Positions 1 to 7,154 are shown, counted from the first letter of the stretch. The stretch: 8,197 bases of DNA from Zetaproteobacteria bacterium (GCA_021545625.1 JAJRVH010000095.1:1-8197), one strand, 5' to 3'. A program made the numbers and translations. The notes: generated by a model from the letters alone, not told the origin.

Positions 1-1314
1 CCGCACCCTGAAGGTGGAACCTTTCCCCGGCCCCTCGCTTGCGGCCGTAATTCTTCCCCCGTGCGCCAGCACGATACGGCGGCTCAGATACAGGCCGACC
101 CCCAGGCCGTTGGCCTTGCTGGTGCCGAACAACCGGAACAGCCGGTGACGCAGAAAGTCCGCCGGAATCCCGGCACCGTTATCCTCGACATACACCTCCG
201 CGAAGCCGGCCCCGCCCTCCTCAATCCGGCGCGCGCCGACCTTCAGCACCCCCTGTCCCTGCATCGCCTGCACCGCATTATCGTAAAGGTTCTCGAATAC
301 GCCGCGCAACAGCTCGGCATCGCCGGCCACGGGGGGAACGGGCTGAATATCCCGCTCGATACTCACCCCTTCCGGCCACAGCCGGTCGCGGATGCTGGCA
401 TGCAGCAGCGCCACGATATCCAGCGGCGCAATCGAAGGATTGACCGGCGCCTTCGGATCGCTGATGCGCTGCATCAGTGTCTGCATACGACCGGTCACCT
501 TGCCAATAGCGCTGATCATGCGCTTGACGTCATCCTCGCCCAGCTTGCCCGAACCCAGGTGATGAGCCAGAAAGGCAAGGTCGTGCAGACGGTTTTTCAG
601 ATCGTGGGAATGCAGCTGCCGGGTAATGCGCGACAGCGAATCCAGGCGCGCGGCTTCCGCCTGCTGATGCGTCAGACGGGCATGCTCGAGGCTCATCGCC
701 GCGAACCGGGCCACGCTTTCCAGACAGGCCCGCTCCTCGGCATCCAGCGGCCAGTGGTCGGTGCGCGGCCCGAGCCACAGGTAGGCGTCCCCGACGCCTC
801 GCGGCAGCTTCAGGTACAGCTCGTAGGGAGCGATATCACCGCTTCTGTCCTCCGGCACCGGCGGCGCATCAGCCGGGAACAGGTGCGAGGAACCGCCCGG
901 CAGACTGCGTTCGTCCAGGGCCGCGAAGCTGCGATGACTGACCTTGCAGATCCGCTCCAGAAGCGCCTTCTCGATATCCTGCACGGGCAGCTGCGCCAGG
1001 TCTCCCGCCCCCAGCTGCCGTATCGCGGCCAGCGTATCGAGCTGGCTGCGGAAAAACATCCGGTCCAGCCATCCCTGCATGGCCTGCACCAGGGGTGCAT
1101 AACCGAATGCTGCGGCAATCGCGGCGATCACCATCGACCAGACCGAAACCGGCCGGCCTGTCAGCGCATAGACGGCCGACTCGGCCAGCATCAGCACCAG
1201 TACGAAAACGCCGACAGCCGCCAGCGTGGCTGCAAAATAGGCGAACGAGTGCACCAGCCGCCTGAACAGGGAGCTCAGACGATTGGAAAACGAAGGCGAA
1301 TCAGTTTGCGCCAA
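1..1314 (-). CDS. Membrane sensor histidine kinase, PrsK-like, C-terminal end cut by the window edge
   Basis: This is a membrane-bound sensor kinase, 438 codons in the window, still open at the left edge; the ATP-binding domain looks nearly complete. Two hydrophobic segments (about residues 22-44 and 58-77) are followed by DRMFFR (84-89), a juxtamembrane motif of GAF-type kinases. A GAF-like domain spans about 108-214. The dimerisation helix carries HDLKN at 237-241, with H237 the likely phosphorylated histidine. The ATPase domain shows the N box (ENLYDNA, from 341), the D box (EDNGAGIP, 377-384) and the G box (NGLGVGL, 402-408). The HDLKN form resembles PrsK, the kinase of exosortase/PEP-CTERM systems, but that link is inference. 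The frame stays open upstream into dapA. I chose the TTG at 1314 because GGAGAAG lies 7 nt before it; this overlaps dapA by 14 bp. The partner response regulator is not visible and may lie beyond the left edge. The kinase call is secure; the start and signal are not. Confidence 0.88.
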   Translation of the reverse strand, partial: MAQTDSPSFSNRLSSLFRRLVHSFAYFAATLAAVGVFVLVLMLAESAVYALTGRPVSVWSMVIAAIAAAFGYAPLVQAMQGWLDRMFFRSQLDTLAAIRQLGAGDLAQLPVQDIEKALLERICKVSHRSFAALDERSLPGGSSHLFPADAPPVPEDRSGDIAPYELYLKLPRGVGDAYLWLGPRTDHWPLDAEERACLESVARFAAMSLEHARLTHQQAEAARLDSLSRITRQLHSHDLKNRLHDLAFLAHHLGSGKLGEDDVKRMISAIGKVTGRMQTLMQRISDPKAPVNPSIAPLDIVALLHASIRDRLWPEGVSIERDIQPVPPVAGDAELLRGVFENLYDNAVQAMQGQGVLKVGARRIEEGGAGFAEVYVEDNGAGIPADFLRHRLFRLFGTSKANGLGVGLYLSRRIVLAHGGRITAASEGPGKGSTFRVR

Positions 1315-2200
1315 GCTCCAGCTTCTCCAGCCCCGAATCGAACCCCTGCATGCCGCGCCGCAGACCATCCAGCGCCTCGCCTTCCAGCGGCGTCAGCGGC
1401 AGGCGAATCTCGCCGTCCATCCAGCCCAGCAGATGGCAGGCTGCCTTGACCGGAATCGGATTGGACTGCACGAACATCATCCGGTTCAGCTCGCGCAGCG
1501 CCCGCTGCAGACTACGGGCTCCGGCCACATCGCCGGCTGCCATCGCATCGGTCAGCGCCCTCATCGTTTTCGGTGCCACGTTGGAAACCACCGAAATCAC
1601 GCCCTTGCCGCCCAGCGCCATGAACGGCAGCACGGTCGCATCATCGCCGGAAAAGAATTCGATGCGCCCCTCGCAGGCGTCCATCGTGTGGAGCAACTGC
1701 TCCATATCGGCCGTCGCATCCTTGATGCCGACGATATTGCTCAGGCGCGACAGTCGCCCGACCGTGGCCGGTTCGATATTCGAATTCGTCCGTCCCGGCA
1801 CGTTATAAACCAGCTGCGGCAGATGCACAGCCTCGGCCACGGCGCGATAGTGCCGGTAGATACCCTCCTGGGTCGGCTTGTTGTAATAGGGAGAAATCAG
1901 CAGCGCCGCATCCGCGCCCAGATCCTTGGCTGCCTGCGTCAGCTCGATGGACTCGGCCGTATTGTTACTGCCGGTGCCGGCAATGACCGGTACGCGCCCG
2001 TTGACATGCTGGACGGCAATTTCGATCAGCCGCTTGTGTTCCGCATGCGAAAGCGTGGCCGCCTCGCCGGTCGTGCCGGCCGGAATCACCGCCTCGACGC
2101 CCGCCTCGATCTGGCGATCCAGGTGAGCCCGAAAGGCATCCTCATCGATCCGGCCACTCCTGAAAGGCGTAACCAGAGCCGTCATCGTACCGTGAAACAT
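1301..2200 (-). CDS. dapA: 4-hydroxy-tetrahydrodipicolinate synthase
   Basis: DapA condenses pyruvate with aspartate-4-semialdehyde, the first committed step of the diaminopimelate/lysine pathway, in the cytoplasm. The protein is 299 aa, normal for the family, and forms a single TIM barrel. The expected residues are present: T43 in GTTGE, Y106 in SPYYNKP, Y132 and R137 in YNVPGRT, and the Schiff-base lysine K160 in GIKDA. A GTG six bases upstream is in frame, but it forms part of the GGAGG ribosome binding site, so ATG 2200 is the real start and gives the usual MFHG N-terminus. It lies 87 bp downstream of the Dabb-domain gene on the same strand and overlaps the start of the kinase gene by 14 bp. 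A TATAGT box just upstream suggests it can also have its own promoter. The identification is certain; only the operon structure is inferred. Confidence 0.97.
   Translation of the reverse strand: MFHGTMTALVTPFRSGRIDEDAFRAHLDRQIEAGVEAVIPAGTTGEAATLSHAEHKRLIEIAVQHVNGRVPVIAGTGSNNTAESIELTQAAKDLGADAALLISPYYNKPTQEGIYRHYRAVAEAVHLPQLVYNVPGRTNSNIEPATVGRLSRLSNIVGIKDATADMEQLLHTMDACEGRIEFFSGDDATVLPFMALGGKGVISVVSNVAPKTMRALTDAMAAGDVAGARSLQRALRELNRMMFVQSNPIPVKAACHLLGWMDGEIRLPLTPLEGEALDGLRRGMQGFDSGLEKLELGAN
1322..1328 (-). promoter_or_regulatory. Ribosome binding site inside dapA for the histidine kinase
   Basis: GGAGAAG within the last codons of dapA sits 7 nt before TTG 1314. A second GGAG at 1316-1319 is too close to act. 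It is the main reason for choosing a TTG start that overlaps dapA, and it suggests translational coupling to dapA. Confidence 0.5.
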
Positions 2201-2205
2201 GCGCA

Positions 2206-2210
2206 CCTCC
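2206..2210 (-). promoter_or_regulatory. Ribosome binding site that decides the dapA start
   Basis: GGAGG lies 5 nt before ATG 2200. The first base of the competing in-frame GTG (2204-2206) is the last G of this site, so GTG cannot use it. It therefore argues for a 299-residue rather than a 301-residue DapA. Confidence 0.8.
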
Positions 2211-2220
2211 GTAACGCCAT

Positions 2221-2226
2221 ACTATA
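2221..2226 (-). promoter_or_regulatory. Possible -10 box of a dapA promoter
   Basis: TATAGT differs from the consensus TATAAT at one base. Transcription would begin near 2214, giving a leader of about 14 nt that still contains the GGAGG site. No convincing -35 hexamer is seen; the region where it should be is a pyrimidine-rich tract. This is a candidate only. Confidence 0.35.
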
Positions 2227-2287
2227 GCCGCTTCCCGGCATGGAGAAAGGAAAAGGGAAACGCGACCTCAAAAGCCGGACACCCGCC

Positions 2288-2569
2288 CTATGTTTCGTAA
2301 TCGACCACCGTGCGCGAAACGGTGGCATCCCTGACCAGCGGCACGACCGCCTGATGCTCGGGATGGCGCTGATAGGCATCCAGCGCCTCGCGGCTTTCCA
2401 GATCTGCGACCAGCACCAGATCGGCCGACTGTTCCGAGGCCAGAAAGTCGATCCCCGCCTCCAGGCGAAGCAGTCCCGGAATCCGGCCGTTCAGCGCCTC
2501 CAGCCTCTCCTTCAGAAGCCGCGCATCCGCCTTGTCCCGCAGCTTCCACATCACGATATGCCTGACCAT
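2288..2569 (-). CDS. Dabb (stress-responsive alpha/beta barrel) domain protein
   Basis: A 93-residue protein made of a single Dabb domain, a ferredoxin-like fold that dimerises into an alpha/beta barrel. The signature is clear: MVRHIVMWKL at the N-terminus with the family histidine at position 4, a PEHQAVV segment in the middle, and the typical ending TVVDYE. Family members are often annotated as stress-responsive, but the substrate or role of most bacterial ones is unknown, and nothing here reveals it. It is the first gene of the leftward group with dapA (87 bp) and the histidine kinase, and it is divergent from nhaA with a 128 bp gap. The ATG is well supported by a strong ribosome binding site. 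The fold is confident; the function is not assigned. Confidence 0.9.
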   Translation of the reverse strand: MVRHIVMWKLRDKADARLLKERLEALNGRIPGLLRLEAGIDFLASEQSADLVLVADLESREALDAYQRHPEHQAVVPLVRDATVSRTVVDYET

Positions 2570-2576
2570 GAATCTC

Positions 2577-2584
2577 CCTCCTTA
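2577..2584 (-). promoter_or_regulatory. Near-perfect ribosome binding site of the Dabb gene
   Basis: TAAGGAGG matches eight bases of the 16S anti-Shine-Dalgarno and lies 7 nt before ATG 2569. It is the strongest ribosome binding site in the window and suggests efficient translation of this small protein. Confidence 0.8.
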
Positions 2585-2697
2585 TCAGCCACCCGCGGCC
2601 AGTCCCGCGATGTCGGCCCGGGACGCAACGCTAGCCCCGGATGGGATCAATGAAAGTTTCTTCGCGCTACCGACGAATATCGCCTAGCATCGGCGGC

Positions 2698-3864
2698 ATG
2701 AAGTTCATCGAGGAATTCATCCGCAGGGAATCCACGGCCGGCATCCTGCTGATTCTGGCGACCATGCTGGCCCTGCTGCTCAGCAACACCTCCCTGTCGC
2801 CGCTGTACCAGTCGTTCCTGCACATCCCGGTCGAGATCCGCGTCGGCCCGCTGTCGCTGGACAAATCGCTCTATCACTGGGTCAACGACGGACTGATGGC
2901 CATTTTCTTCCTGCTCATCGGCCTGGAGGTCAAGCGCGAAATCCTGGCCGGTCACCTGTCATCGATGCGACAGGTCGCGCTACCCGGCATCGCCGCACTG
3001 GGCGGCATGCTGGTTCCGGCCCTGATCTACCTTGCCTTCAATGCATCCAACCCCGTGGCCGCGCAGGGCTGGGCAATTCCGACAGCCACCGATATCGCTT
3101 TCGCGCTCGGTATCCTGTCGCTGCTCGGCAGTCGCGTGCCGGTATCGCTGAAAATCTTTCTGATGGCGCTGGCGATCATCGATGATCTGGGGGCCATCGT
3201 CATTATCGCCATATTCTATACTGCCGAACTCTCCGCGCTATCGATCACGGTGGCGCTTGCCTCGCTGCTGGCGCTGATTGCGCTCAACCGCTTCGGCGTC
3301 ACAAGAAAGGCGGCCTATGTCCTGATCGGCGTCATTCTGTGGATCAGCGTGCTCAAATCCGGCGTACACGCAACACTGGCCGGCGTCGCGCTGGCCTTCA
3401 CGATCCCGCTGCACGGCAGGGGCGAGAATGGAAAGCCGGTTTCGCCGCTGAAGGAGATCGAACACGGCCTGCATGTGTGGGTGGCATTTCTGATCCTGCC
3501 GCTGTTCGCCTTCGTCAATGCGGGCGTGGACATCCGACAGATCTCGCTGCAACAGATGGGCGACGCGGTTCCTCTCGGCATCATGCTCGGGCTGTTCCTC
3601 GGCAAGCAGCTCGGCGTTTTTGTATTCAGCTGGGCCGCCATCCGGCTGAAACTGGCAAGCCTGCCGGAAGGCAGCAGCTGGCGGCAGCTCTACGGGGTTT
3701 CGGTACTGACCGGTATCGGCTTCACCATGAGTCTGTTCATCGTTTCGCTAGCCTTCGAAAACGACGATCTGTTCGGCTATACCGACAGGCTGGCCATCCT
3801 CGCAGGTTCGTTTCTGTCCGGTATCGCCGGCTATCTGCTGCTCAGAATCGGCCGGCCCGCATAG
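2698..3864 (+). CDS. nhaA: Na+/H+ antiporter NhaA
   Basis: NhaA is an inner-membrane antiporter that exports Na+ (or Li+) in exchange for two H+ and protects cells from sodium and alkaline pH. The protein is 388 aa, the same length as the E. coli enzyme, and hydrophobic throughout with about twelve membrane segments. Transport residues are conserved: T131-D132 in the unwound helix, the D162-D163 pair in IIDDLGA, H224 in SGVHATL (the pH-sensing histidine in E. coli) and the lysine K303 in LGKQLG. In-frame ATGs at 2641 and 2650 would add 19 or 16 residues not seen in the family; ATG 2698, reading MKFIEEF, aligns with the E. coli start, although its ribosome binding site is weak. It stands alone on the plus strand, and no nhaR regulator is adjacent. 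The 128 bp gap shared with the Dabb gene shows no promoter I can defend. Its stop is 6 bp from the end of bioB. Confidence 0.96.
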   Translation: MKFIEEFIRRESTAGILLILATMLALLLSNTSLSPLYQSFLHIPVEIRVGPLSLDKSLYHWVNDGLMAIFFLLIGLEVKREILAGHLSSMRQVALPGIAALGGMLVPALIYLAFNASNPVAAQGWAIPTATDIAFALGILSLLGSRVPVSLKIFLMALAIIDDLGAIVIIAIFYTAELSALSITVALASLLALIALNRFGVTRKAAYVLIGVILWISVLKSGVHATLAGVALAFTIPLHGRGENGKPVSPLKEIEHGLHVWVAFLILPLFAFVNAGVDIRQISLQQMGDAVPLGIMLGLFLGKQLGVFVFSWAAIRLKLASLPEGSSWRQLYGVSVLTGIGFTMSLFIVSLAFENDDLFGYTDRLAILAGSFLSGIAGYLLLRIGRPA

Positions 3865-3870
3865 CTCCTC

Positions 3871-4845
3871 TCAGGCGCTGGCCAGACGGCGCGAGGACGG
3901 AGTCGGCCTTTCCTCGGGACGGATGCCGAGCTTGGCGAACAGCGCGCGGTCGTTTTCGGCATCCTGGTTGCCGGTCGTCAGCAACTTCTCGCCGTAAAAG
4001 ATCGAATTGGCTCCGGCCAGGAAGCACAGCGCCTGCATCTCCTCGCTCATTACCTCGCGGCCGGCCGACAGGCGCACATGCGAGGCGGGCATCGTAATGC
4101 GGGCCACGGCGATCGTGCGGATGAATTCGAAGTTGTCCAGATCGTCGAGATCTTCCATCGGCGTACCCTCGACCCTGACCAGCATATTGATCGGCACCGA
4201 TTCCGGATGCGGATTCATGCGCGCCAGCTGCGCGATCATGCCGGCCCGGTTGCGCACCGTTTCGCCCATGCCGACGATGCCGCCGCAGCACACGCTCATA
4301 CCTTCGGCGCGCACATGCTTCAGGGTATCCAGCCGGTCTTCATAGCTGCGCGTCGAGATGATTTCCCTGTAGTACTCGGGGTCAGTATCGAGATTGTGGT
4401 TGTAATAATCCAGACCCGCCTCTTTCAGCTTCGCCGCCTGCTCGGGTGTCAGCATGCCCAGCGTGGCGCAGGCCTCCATGCCCATCGCCTTGACCTCGCG
4501 GATCATGTCCAGCACCAGCTCGAAAGCCCGCCCCTTCGGCTCGCGCCAGGCCGCCCCCATGCAGAAGCGCGAAGCGCCCTTGTCCCTGGCGATGCGCGCC
4601 GCGCGCATCACCTCCTCCTTCTTCATCAGCAGTTCGGATTCGACATCGGTATTATAGCGGGATGACTGCGGACAGTATTTGCAATCCTCGGGGCAGCCGC
4701 CGGTCTTGATCGACAGCAGCGTGGACAGCTGCACCTCGTTGGCGTCGAAATGGGCCCGGTGCGCCTGCTGGGCACGGAACATCAGATCGTTGAACGGCAG
4801 CTCGAACAACGCCTCGATTTCGTCGATCGTCCAGTCATACCGCAT
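3871..4845 (-). CDS. bioB: Biotin synthase, radical SAM
   Basis: BioB inserts sulfur into dethiobiotin to make biotin, the last step of the pathway, using SAM radical chemistry. The protein is 324 aa, normal for the family. The radical-SAM [4Fe-4S] ligands are C51, C55 and C58 in CPEDCKYC. The ligands of the second, sulfur-donating [2Fe-2S] cluster are also present: C95, C126, C186 (followed by an extra cysteine in VCCGG) and R258 in VRLSAGR. An in-frame GTG three codons upstream overlaps the GAGG ribosome binding site, so ATG 4845 is preferred. No other bio gene lies in the window, so this is a detached bioB. It follows tcdA on the same strand after a 108 bp gap that could hold a promoter. 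A lone GTTTAC in that gap recalls half of a BirA operator, but its partner is missing. The identification is secure. Confidence 0.97.
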   Translation of the reverse strand: MRYDWTIDEIEALFELPFNDLMFRAQQAHRAHFDANEVQLSTLLSIKTGGCPEDCKYCPQSSRYNTDVESELLMKKEEVMRAARIARDKGASRFCMGAAWREPKGRAFELVLDMIREVKAMGMEACATLGMLTPEQAAKLKEAGLDYYNHNLDTDPEYYREIISTRSYEDRLDTLKHVRAEGMSVCCGGIVGMGETVRNRAGMIAQLARMNPHPESVPINMLVRVEGTPMEDLDDLDNFEFIRTIAVARITMPASHVRLSAGREVMSEEMQALCFLAGANSIFYGEKLLTTGNQDAENDRALFAKLGIRPEERPTPSSRRLASA

Positions 4846-4853
4846 TGCATCCA

Positions 4854-4857
4854 CCTC
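4854..4857 (-). promoter_or_regulatory. Ribosome binding site that decides the bioB start
   Basis: GAGG lies 8 nt before ATG 4845. The competing in-frame GTG (4852-4854) shares its last base, so it has no usable site of its own. This favours the 324-residue form. Confidence 0.65.
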
Positions 4858-4953
4858 TCGTCAACCTTGAAGGCGCGAAGGGTAAACGGTCGAACATGTT
4901 TCGGCAAAGAACGGAAGCAGATCAGATCGAGCGTCACGACATGCCGGACACGC

Positions 4954-5727
4954 CTATGCTTGCGGCCCGGGAAACCCCTGCGATTCCAGTAACTGCCGGA
5001 TCACGAAGCCGGCCAGCATAAAACCGAACAGGTTCGGCATGTAGGATATCGTTCCGTTCACGGCCCTGGGCAACGACCCGGGACTGCCCTCGATGGGCTG
5101 CTGCGGCAGCGGCCTGATCGGCTTTTCCGGAGAAAAAACGACAGGATAGTCGAGCGAAGCCCCCATGCGGCGAAGCCTGCGCCTCAGATTGGCCGCCAGG
5201 CCGCAATTCCATGTGTCGGCCAGCCGGCTCATGCGCGCCTGCGTCACGTCAAGACGCCCGCCCGCCCCCATGCTCGAGGCCACCGGCACACCGGCCTGCT
5301 GACAGGCGGCCACCAGCTCCGCCTTGCACGACACCGAGTCGATACAGTCCAGTACGTAATCGAATCCCCCGCTACCGACGAGATTGCCGATATTGTCGCG
5401 ATTCAGGAATACGTCCCGTACCCGCAACTCCAGGGCCGGGTGGATCGCATGCAGGCGATCCGCCATCGCCGCGGCTTTCGGAACCCCGAGCGACGCCACG
5501 GTGCAAACCAGCTGCCGGTTCATATTCGACAGGCCGACATGATCATGGTCGATGACCGTCATACGGCCTATGCCGGCCCGCGCCACGGCCTCGGCCGCGG
5601 CGCCGCCAACGCCGCCAAGCCCGACAACCGCAATATGCAGGCCGGCCAGATATGCCAGCCCGTCGCGCCCCAGCAGAATCCCGGTGCGCTCCTGCGCAAC
5701 CTGTGCATCATAATCCGATTCACTCAT
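4954..5727 (-). CDS. tcdA: tRNA threonylcarbamoyladenosine dehydratase TcdA (CsdL)
   Basis: TcdA is an E1-like, ATP-dependent enzyme that cyclises t6A at position 37 of ANN-decoding tRNAs to ct6A, in the cytoplasm. The protein is 257 aa, close to the 268 of E. coli. It has the ThiF/MoeB Rossmann fold: the nucleotide loop GLGGVGG at 36-42, D60 and D62 in IDHDHV, and NMNRQ at 68-72 for ATP binding. The family blocks SSMGAGGRLD and DTWNCGL follow, and the C-terminus has the hydrophobic NGTISYMPNLFG helix region. The ATG at 5727 overlaps the TGA of tatD as ATGA, pointing to translational coupling; an AGGGAG in tatD is a plausible ribosome binding site. Longer upstream starts in the same frame would run inside tatD and add unrelated residues. 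CsdA and CsdE, the sulfur partners in E. coli, are not in the window. The identification is confident. Confidence 0.94.
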   Translation of the reverse strand: MSESDYDAQVAQERTGILLGRDGLAYLAGLHIAVVGLGGVGGAAAEAVARAGIGRMTVIDHDHVGLSNMNRQLVCTVASLGVPKAAAMADRLHAIHPALELRVRDVFLNRDNIGNLVGSGGFDYVLDCIDSVSCKAELVAACQQAGVPVASSMGAGGRLDVTQARMSRLADTWNCGLAANLRRRLRRMGASLDYPVVFSPEKPIRPLPQQPIEGSPGSLPRAVNGTISYMPNLFGFMLAGFVIRQLLESQGFPGPQA

Positions 5728-6470
5728 AAGCCGAACAGCTCCCTTGCGTTGATATTGCACCGGTTCGCCACCTCCTGCGGCGACATATCGCGCACGACCC
5801 CCAGCTCTCCGGCCACCGACGGCAGACAACCAGGTTCGTTGTCGCCCTGCCAGCCGGGCGGCGACTGGTCCGGCGCGTCGCTTTCAAGCAGCAGCCTTTC
5901 AAGCGGAAGCGCTGCAAACATCTCGCGCAGACGCTGAGCCCGCCGATGCAGAATACGCGTTCCGACCCCCAGATAAAAACCCAGACCAATCAGTCGCTCC
6001 GCCTGCTGCCTGCTGCCGGCGAAGCCGTGCACAACGCCGCGCAGGCCGGGCCGGGCCTTCAGCACTCCCGTCAGCGCGTCCTCCGCCTTGCAGGCATGCA
6101 GAATCACCGGCAAATCGCATGCCTGCGCCATATCAAGCTGGACACACAGCCATTGTCGCTGGATGCTCCAGTCGGGTCGCCCCCGCCCGAAATCCAGTCC
6201 GCATTCACCCACGGCCACCGCCCGGGACAACAAACCCTCCAGGCGCTTCCGGTCGCCATCATGGTGCCGGTCGCAATACCATGGATGGACCCCGAAAGCA
6301 GGATAAAGCCCTCGCACGGACATATCCGCCAGCCGGGACCACTCCCCGCGCCGGGCCGAAGGTACGATCCAGGTATCCACGCCTGCCGAACGCGAACGCG
6401 CCATCACGTCAGCGAGCGAATCGCCGAAACGCGCATCAGCCAGGTGGCAATGGGAATCGATCAGCCGCAT
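5724..6470 (-). CDS. tatD: TatD-family metal-dependent hydrolase / DNase
   Basis: TatD proteins are TIM-barrel, metal-dependent hydrolases; E. coli TatD is a 3'-5' exonuclease, and related paralogues (YcfH, YjjV) have less certain roles. The protein is 248 aa, slightly short for the family (about 260). Metal ligands are in place: H7 and H9 in DSHCHL, E89 in GECGLDF, H125 in ILHACKA, H148 in VVHGFAG and D198 in LLLESDAPD. The frame stays open far upstream of ATG 6470, but that extension lacks similarity and runs antisense through the marC-family gene, so the start giving MRLIDSHCH is chosen. It has no good ribosome binding site. The gene is divergent from the marC-family gene (90 bp gap) and overlaps tcdA. 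The family is certain; which TatD paralogue it is cannot be settled here, so the symbol is a family label. Confidence 0.93.
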   Translation of the reverse strand: MRLIDSHCHLADARFGDSLADVMARSRSAGVDTWIVPSARRGEWSRLADMSVRGLYPAFGVHPWYCDRHHDGDRKRLEGLLSRAVAVGECGLDFGRGRPDWSIQRQWLCVQLDMAQACDLPVILHACKAEDALTGVLKARPGLRGVVHGFAGSRQQAERLIGLGFYLGVGTRILHRRAQRLREMFAALPLERLLLESDAPDQSPPGWQGDNEPGCLPSVAGELGVVRDMSPQEVANRCNINARELFGL

Positions 6471-6548
6471 CGCCCAACGATGCCAAAGCAAAAGACGTTC
6501 TTCCAGCCGGCCTGCGATACGGCACTTTTTCCGGCTTTTGCGGAACCC

Positions 6549-6555
6549 TATATAT
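6549..6555 (+). promoter_or_regulatory. Possible -10 box for the marC-family gene
   Basis: TATATAT lies just upstream of ATG 6561. If the hexamer 6549-6554 is the -10, transcription would begin at about 6561, the A of the start codon. No good -35 is seen. The box is palindromic, so it could also serve the opposite strand towards tatD. Weak evidence. Confidence 0.3.
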
Positions 6556-6560
6556 GCGAT

Positions 6561-7154
6561 ATGGACATGCTGTTCATTGCCATGCCCCTGCTGCTGGTAA
6601 TCGATCCGTTCGGCAATCTCCCCTTCGTGCTGGCCGTACTGGGTCGCCTGCCAGCCGGGCGCTATCTGTGGACGATCACCCGCGAAATGCTGATCGCGAC
6701 GCTGGTGCTTGCCTCGTTCGCGCTGGCCGGCCAGCGGCTGCTGGGCTGGTTCGGCATCGAACAGGCCACGCTGCACGTGGCCGGCGGCGTCGTACTCTTC
6801 CTGATCGCACTGAAGATGATTTTCGCTTCGGCTGCCGGAATCTTTGATGAACAGGATGTCGCATCGGACGATCCGGTTGCCGTGCCGATCGCGATGCCAT
6901 CCGTGGCAGGCCCTTCGGCGATTGCTACAGTGCTGTTTTTCGCCAGCCGTTCCGATATCCGGCAGTCCGTATTGCTGGGCGCCATCGTGGTGGCCATCGC
7001 AATCACGCTGGCTGTGTTCGCGGCCGGCCGGCCGGTCGCCTCATGGCTCGGCCAGCGCGGGCTGACAGCGCTTGAAAAACTGACCGGCATGCTGCTGTGC
7101 ATCATGGCCGTGGACATGATACTGGACGGACTGCGTCAGGTGTTCAGCTGCTGA
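6561..7154 (+). CDS. MarC family inner membrane protein
   Basis: A 197-residue integral membrane protein of the MarC (UPF0056) family, about six membrane helices, with no established biochemical function; MarC was once thought to take part in multiple antibiotic resistance, but this was not upheld. Family marks are the first-helix motif IDPFGNLP at 14-21, HVAGGVVLFLIALKM at 72-86, the second-repeat motif PIAMPSVAGPSAI at 109-121, and the last-helix block LEKLTGMLLCIMAVDMI. The reading frame is open far upstream, but that part is antisense to tatD, and no other start lies between it and ATG 6561. A second ATG at 6567 is possible. No ribosome binding site precedes either, and a TATATAT box sits just upstream. 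Its 3' end overlaps the end of the convergent methyltransferase gene by 11 bp. The family is confident; the role is unknown. Confidence 0.9.
   Translation: MDMLFIAMPLLLVIDPFGNLPFVLAVLGRLPAGRYLWTITREMLIATLVLASFALAGQRLLGWFGIEQATLHVAGGVVLFLIALKMIFASAAGIFDEQDVASDDPVAVPIAMPSVAGPSAIATVLFFASRSDIRQSVLLGAIVVAIAITLAVFAAGRPVASWLGQRGLTALEKLTGMLLCIMAVDMILDGLRQVFSC

Noticed and set aside
61..1449. A 462-codon open frame on the plus strand
   Set aside because: It is antisense to the histidine kinase, which shows a full set of kinase motifs on the other strand. The translation is a low-complexity, Arg/Gln/His-rich sequence typical of antisense frames in GC-rich DNA.
1283..2227. A 314-codon open frame on the plus strand covering all of dapA
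   Set aside because: Exact antisense of a clear dapA; no recognisable domain and no ribosome binding site.
2641..2697. Earlier ATGs (2641, 2650) for nhaA
   Set aside because: They add 16-19 residues not found in NhaA and lack a good ribosome binding site; the family N-terminus matches ATG 2698.
2570..2697. Divergent promoters between the Dabb gene and nhaA
   Set aside because: No pair of -35 and -10 hexamers with acceptable match and spacing was found on either strand; a promoter must exist nearby, but I cannot place it.
3865..3870. Bidirectional terminator between nhaA and bioB
   Set aside because: Only 6 bp separate the stops, and no hairpin followed by a T-run is visible on either strand.
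4846..4953. BirA operator or other biotin-responsive site upstream of bioB
   Set aside because: Only one GTTTAC half-site is present, without the inverted partner at the known spacing, and no BioR-like palindrome is seen.
5728..5829. Longer tcdA start inside tatD
   Set aside because: The added residues are a shadow of tatD. ATG 5727 in the ATGA overlap gives a normal-length TcdA.
5946..6560. In-frame upstream extension of the marC-family gene by about 205 codons
   Set aside because: The extension is antisense to tatD and mostly non-hydrophobic. The family N-terminus fits ATG 6561.
6471..6776. In-frame upstream extension of tatD
   Set aside because: Runs antisense through the marC-family gene with no TatD similarity; the family motif DSHCH begins right after ATG 6470.
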